DNA of 64,000 bases from JAHRAW01 sp965243285 (GTDB lineage: Bacteria; Pseudomonadota; Gammaproteobacteria; Arenicellales; Poriferihabitantaceae), in the NCBI GenBank assembly GCA_965243285.1, contig OZ251537.1:1984001-2048000 (forward strand), read 5' to 3'. Shown one piece after another: positions 61,024 through 64,000 of this stretch (positions are counted from its first letter, which is position 1; every line of letters starts with the position of its first letter). Under the pieces are notes generated by a model that made no database searches, was not told the DNA's origin, and worked only from the letters and a program-made list of their open reading frames with translations. The position numbers and the translations under genes are program-made.

Positions 61024-61482
61024 ATGACCACTCTCAACTTACACAGCGAAGCGCTGCAAAGCCATTGGTTAGATGCCTATGGGCATTTGAATGAAGCCTA
61101 TTATCTGCTGCCGTTCAGCAATGCCAGCTGGCGGATGCAAGATTATTTCGGCATCGGCGTGGATTATTTCGAGCGCACCGGTGGCGCGCTGTACACCGTG
61201 GAGACGCATCTGCGTTACTTGAAAGAAGTGCGCGCGCCGGCGCAATTATGCATCGAAACTCGCATCTTCGGCGTCGATGCCAAGCGCATTTGGTTCGCGC
61301 ATTCCATGGTAGTGGACGGCAGCGCGCGCGCCACTGGCGAATTCATGGCACTGCATTATGACAGCCGCGCCCAGCAAACCGCGCCACTGCCGGCGAGCGT
61401 GCAAAGCACCTTGCAAGCGGCGTGCGTCGAGCACCCAGTATGGAGCGGTCGCCGCATCGGTTTCGATAAATCTGGCGCCTAA
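61024..61482 (+). CDS. Hotdog-fold acyl-CoA thioesterase
   Basis: A 152-residue single hotdog domain of the 4-hydroxybenzoyl-CoA thioesterase type. The active-site helix region LDAYGHLNEAYYLLPFSNA resembles betainyl/carnitine-type thioesterases linked to carnitine dehydrogenase; this link is a guess. No partner gene nearby. Start ATG 61024. Confidence 0.82.
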   Translation: MTTLNLHSEALQSHWLDAYGHLNEAYYLLPFSNASWRMQDYFGIGVDYFERTGGALYTVETHLRYLKEVRAPAQLCIETRIFGVDAKRIWFAHSMVVDGSARATGEFMALHYDSRAQQTAPLPASVQSTLQAACVEHPVWSGRRIGFDKSGA

Positions 61483-61542
61483 AAAGTGGCGCATAAAAGG
61501 GGCTCGAGTCATGTTTTATCGATCATAAATGTACGCATGGCA

Positions 61543-62199
61543 TCATAATTTCGTCATGAGATAAACTTTTTCGCGCAGCGTGTCCAGCCCGCGTTCGGCG
61601 AGGTTGCCGACGATGTCAGTCCCCGAGGATTGGGTGATGATTTGGATGGAGAATTCGCCCGCAAACAAGTCGCGCACGGCGTCTTCCGGTACCGAAAACG
61701 GCGGGCCTTTCATTTTGGCTTGGTCATAATCCATGCTGATTAAAAACAACCGCGCGCCGGGCGATAAAATCTGCGCCAGATGGACGGCGTAGCGGGCACG
61801 CATAGCGTTCGGCAGCGCGACTAAGGCGGCGCGATCATAGGCCACCGCCACGCCGCGCAAATCCGCGGCAGTCAAATCAAAAAAATCGCCACACCATAAT
61901 TCGATGCCGCCGCCGGTGTATTGAATGAACCGCCGGCGCGCTGCGCGACTGTATTTGATGCCGTTTTCCGCATAAAAATCCCGACAGGCGAGGTCGCTGA
62001 TATCGACGCCGAGCACCGCGTGGCCGCATTGCGCCAACCACTGCATATCCAGCGATTTACCGCACAACGGCACGAAAACTTTCGCGCCTTTTTCCACCGC
62101 CGATGCCGGCCAAAATTTGCGCAGCCGAGAATTAACCTTATCCTGATGAAACCCCACCCGCCCGGCGGCCCACCGCGTATGCCAAAAATCATGGTGCAT
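61543..62199 (-). CDS. tpm: Thiopurine S-methyltransferase
   Basis: SAM-dependent methyltransferase; bacterial TPMT also methylates selenium or tellurium compounds. From ATG 62199 (MHHDFWHTRWAAGRVGFHQ) it has 218 residues, the usual length. Signature segments: FVPLCGKSLDMQWLA, VLGVDISDLACRDFYAENG, GDFFDLTAADL and AYDRAALVALPNAMR. The stretch upstream of 62199 is open but overlaps phnX; 13 bp separate the phnX stop from this start, so they are probably co-transcribed. Confidence 0.92.
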   Translation of the reverse strand: MHHDFWHTRWAAGRVGFHQDKVNSRLRKFWPASAVEKGAKVFVPLCGKSLDMQWLAQCGHAVLGVDISDLACRDFYAENGIKYSRAARRRFIQYTGGGIELWCGDFFDLTAADLRGVAVAYDRAALVALPNAMRARYAVHLAQILSPGARLFLISMDYDQAKMKGPPFSVPEDAVRDLFAGEFSIQIITQSSGTDIVGNLAERGLDTLREKVYLMTKL

Positions 62200-62212
62200 G
62201 GCGGATGTGCGT

Positions 62213-63061
62213 TTAGGGTTTTTCGCCGCGCGCCAGGCGGCACTCGATATCATCCAAGCACGGCATTAAATCGGCCATGCTGTCGATAACATAGTGCGCG
62301 CCGCCGCGATACATGGCGGGGTATACGCGCTCGCGGTGGCGCTGTTGCACGACCGCCGGCATGGCTTGCCAGTCGGCTTGCGACACCCCCACCTCGTTGC
62401 CCGATATGGCCACGCCGATAGCCCACGCGCCGGCGTTCAAGCCCTCCTCGAGGCCGCTCAATGTGTCGTCAATTTTCACCACCGATTGCACCGGGGAGAC
62501 CGCCAACGCCAGCATATTGCGCAGCACCATGTCGGGGTACGGGCGGCCACGCTTCACATCGCCGGCACCGAAAGCGGCCTCGGGAACATAGCCCTGTTTG
62601 GCGGCCTCGGCGCGCACGATGGCCAACATGCCGGGTAAATATCCGCTGCTGGCGCCGATGCGATAACCGCGCTGGCGACATTGAGCGATGCTCTCCAAGG
62701 CGCCGGGTATCAGCGCGCAATGGGCCGGCAAGCATGCCTCCTGGCGCGGCACAAAATCGGCGAATAGGCGCGCCGCATCCTCGGCGTCCGGCTCGGCGCC
62801 GTGGGTTTGCGCCCAGCGCTGGCGCACGCTCGGCATGGCGCACAGCATGTCGATATGCACCTTTTTATGCACCCCCATGGGGCGGCGCGCTTCTTCCATG
62901 GTGATGGCGACGCCAGCGTTTTCGAACACCTCGCAAAACACTATGGCCGGCGCCAGGCAGCCGAAATCCAGGGTGGTGCCCGCCCAGTCGAAAATGACGC
63001 AACGCACTGGCCCGCGGTAGGTTCTGGCGTAGGTGAATTCGCGGTTTGGCGTGAAGGGCAT
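62213..63061 (-). CDS. phnX: Phosphonoacetaldehyde hydrolase
   Basis: HAD-fold phosphonatase that cleaves phosphonoacetaldehyde to acetaldehyde and phosphate, the last step of 2-aminoethylphosphonate use. The 282 residues have the nucleophile motif FDWAGTTLDFG, the cap-domain Lys region PMGVHKKVHIDML that forms the Schiff base, ASSGYLPGML, KRGRPYPDMVLRNM and KIDDTLSGLEEG. The aminotransferase phnW is not visible in the window. It precedes tpm. Confidence 0.94.
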   Translation of the reverse strand: MPFTPNREFTYARTYRGPVRCVIFDWAGTTLDFGCLAPAIVFCEVFENAGVAITMEEARRPMGVHKKVHIDMLCAMPSVRQRWAQTHGAEPDAEDAARLFADFVPRQEACLPAHCALIPGALESIAQCRQRGYRIGASSGYLPGMLAIVRAEAAKQGYVPEAAFGAGDVKRGRPYPDMVLRNMLALAVSPVQSVVKIDDTLSGLEEGLNAGAWAIGVAISGNEVGVSQADWQAMPAVVQQRHRERVYPAMYRGGAHYVIDSMADLMPCLDDIECRLARGEKP

Positions 63062-63191
63062 GGGGTAATGGCGCGCAACATGGGTTAAAGGGAGGGAAAT
63101 TCGCGTACTTTTCGCCTAAAATCCCGCAAAATTGCGCAAAATCGCCAAAAATACTGCTAAAAACTGGCAAAACCGGCCCAAACTTCAAAAT

Positions 63192-63268
63192 TGGCGCCCC
63201 AGAGAGGATTCGAACCTCCGACCTGCCGCTTAGGAGGCGGCCGCTCTATCCGACTGAGCTACCGGGGC
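63192..63268 (-). tRNA. tRNA-Arg (anticodon CCT)
   Basis: Cloverleaf on the minus strand: acceptor GCCCCGG/CTGGGGC, D arm GCTC...GAGC, anticodon stem GCCGC/GCGGC with loop CTCCTAA (anticodon CCT), T arm GGAGG TTCGAAT CCTCT, discriminator G and encoded CCA. Confidence 0.95.
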
Positions 63269-63364
63269 GATGTTGGCGTCTTTATTGGGCGACAGACGCT
63301 GGCAGTTTTGATATTAATCGACCACCTATCGCCTGCATTAATTTGACGCGATAACGCCCATACC

Positions 63365-64000
63365 TCATGTCGCCGAGGCGGCGGCGATGGCGGCGATGGA
63401 AGCGCCGAGCATGGCGCTGAATTCGGCGTCGCTTTGCTGCGCCGATAATCCCTCGGTCAAGGCGCGGGAAAAACTCGCGATCATGCCGTGGTTTTCGGCC
63501 AGCCGGCGACACGCTTCATCGCGACTATAGCCGCCGGATAAAGCGGCCACGCGCAAGCAATTGGGATGACGCATGCAGGCGGCGTAGTGGCCGGCGGTCT
63601 CCGGTAGGGTGAGTTTTAGCATCACCATGTGGCCGGCTTGCAAACTCGCCAGATGGGTGGCGAGGGATTTTTCCAGCAAGTTTTCGGCGGTGGATTTTTG
63701 CGCGCAGTGAATGTCCACCTCGGGTTCTATGATGGGCACCAAACCATGACCGATGATGGTGCGTGCGATGGCGAATTGTTGCGCCACCACGGCCTCGATG
63801 CCGGCGGCCTCGGCGTGTTTGATAACCGAGCGCATTTTGGTGCCAAAAATGCCGCAGCCGACGGCTTTTTCAAGCAAATTATCGAGGCCTGGATTGGGCT
63901 TCATCAACTGCACGCCGTCGGCCTCATCAGCCAATCCTTTATCGACCTTTAAGATGGGCAGAATGTGTTTTTCCTCCCATAAAAATCGCGCGCTGGGGCG
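63365..64000 (-). CDS. Fructose-bisphosphate aldolase class I, N-terminus cut by window edge
   Basis: Glycolytic/gluconeogenic Schiff-base aldolase of the bacterial class I (S. aureus Fda-like) type. The frame is open to base 64000, so about a third (start side) is missing; about 211 residues are present. Seen: ILKVDKGLADEADGVQLMKP, FGTKMRSVI, GLVPIIEPEVDIH, MVMLKLTLPE and VAALSGGYSRDEACR, SFSRALTEGLSAQQSD. The Lys of ILKVDKG and of MLKLTLP fits the family. Confidence 0.92.
   Translation of the reverse strand, partial: RPSARFLWEEKHILPILKVDKGLADEADGVQLMKPNPGLDNLLEKAVGCGIFGTKMRSVIKHAEAAGIEAVVAQQFAIARTIIGHGLVPIIEPEVDIHCAQKSTAENLLEKSLATHLASLQAGHMVMLKLTLPETAGHYAACMRHPNCLRVAALSGGYSRDEACRRLAENHGMIASFSRALTEGLSAQQSDAEFSAMLGASIAAIAAASAT

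Noticed and set aside
63192..63268. tRNA-Arg as an integration site of an element
   Set aside because: No integrase, no partial tRNA copy and no att-like repeat nearby.

Overview
The window looks like one chromosomal contig of a GC-rich, aerobic, heterotrophic gammaproteobacterium. Three gene neighbourhoods point that way: ndk-rlmN-rodZ-hisS-yfgM-bamB-der, rpsP-rimM-trmD-rplS, and a clear XerD. A RelA-type (hydrolase-dead) synthetase and a uvrA/MFS divergent pair agree. I cannot name the species. Ankyrin, MORN and Sel1 repeat proteins and phase-variation-like tracts hint at a host-associated or otherwise interacting lifestyle; that is inference.

Layout. 1-4.7 kb: 3'-truncated large NAD-glutamate dehydrogenase. 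5.1-11.2 kb: a 2025-residue Ig-repeat autotransporter-like surface protein with a 17-bp homopolymer just before its start. 11.8-20 kb: a DUF1989-GcvT fusion, a Fic protein with a substituted catalytic His, methylmalonyl-CoA mutase, propionyl-CoA carboxylase beta chain and an IscA/SufA carrier. 20.7-30.2 kb: mtaB and the ndk-der cluster. 30.3-32.8 kb: a degenerate M23-like protein and xseA. 32.9-35.1 kb: the rpsP operon. 35.4-41.5 kb: a helical-repeat envelope protein, xerD and relA. 41.8-46.7 kb: a DNA methyltransferase fused to an Mrr-like nuclease domain, and uvrA. 47.4-58.8 kb: an MFS transporter and a branched-chain amino-acid ABC transporter (livK-H-M ... G-F). 58.8-64 kb: EamA transporter, fpr, thioesterase, tpm, phnX, tRNA-Arg(CCT) and the start-side-truncated class I fructose-bisphosphate aldolase.

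The most interesting part is 52.9-57.1 kb. The liv operon is split there by a roughly 4.2-kb accessory island bounded by two copies of the livM 3' end. The island carries: a structured inverted repeat; a subtilisin-like lipoprotein protease whose lipobox Cys is followed directly by a G19 tract that puts it out of frame (G20 or G17 would restore it, the same architecture as phase-variable NalP of Neisseria); a Sel1 protein with a stop codon exactly after its signal peptide; a frameshifted MORN protein; and an antisense ankyrin protein. The genes are separated by look-alike terminators.

A second theme is repeats. About ten intergenic regions hold a modular repeat family: a hairpin around AAAACTGGCG...CGCCAGTTTT, arms of ACTCCCCCGC...GCGGGGGAGT, A-rich (AAAAGCC)n or (AAAAGCAACATC)n runs, and a palindrome TTAGGTATATAA...CCTAA. 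Short tandem repeats of 7, 10, 11 and 13 bp lie immediately upstream of several housekeeping start codons, and low-complexity inserts have expanded inside mtaB, rlmN, rodZ and yfgM.

Metabolically the genes fit amino-acid and propionate use: amino-acid uptake by Liv, glutamate oxidation by GDH, and propionyl-CoA to succinyl-CoA by PCC and MCM (the alpha chain and the epimerase are not in the window).
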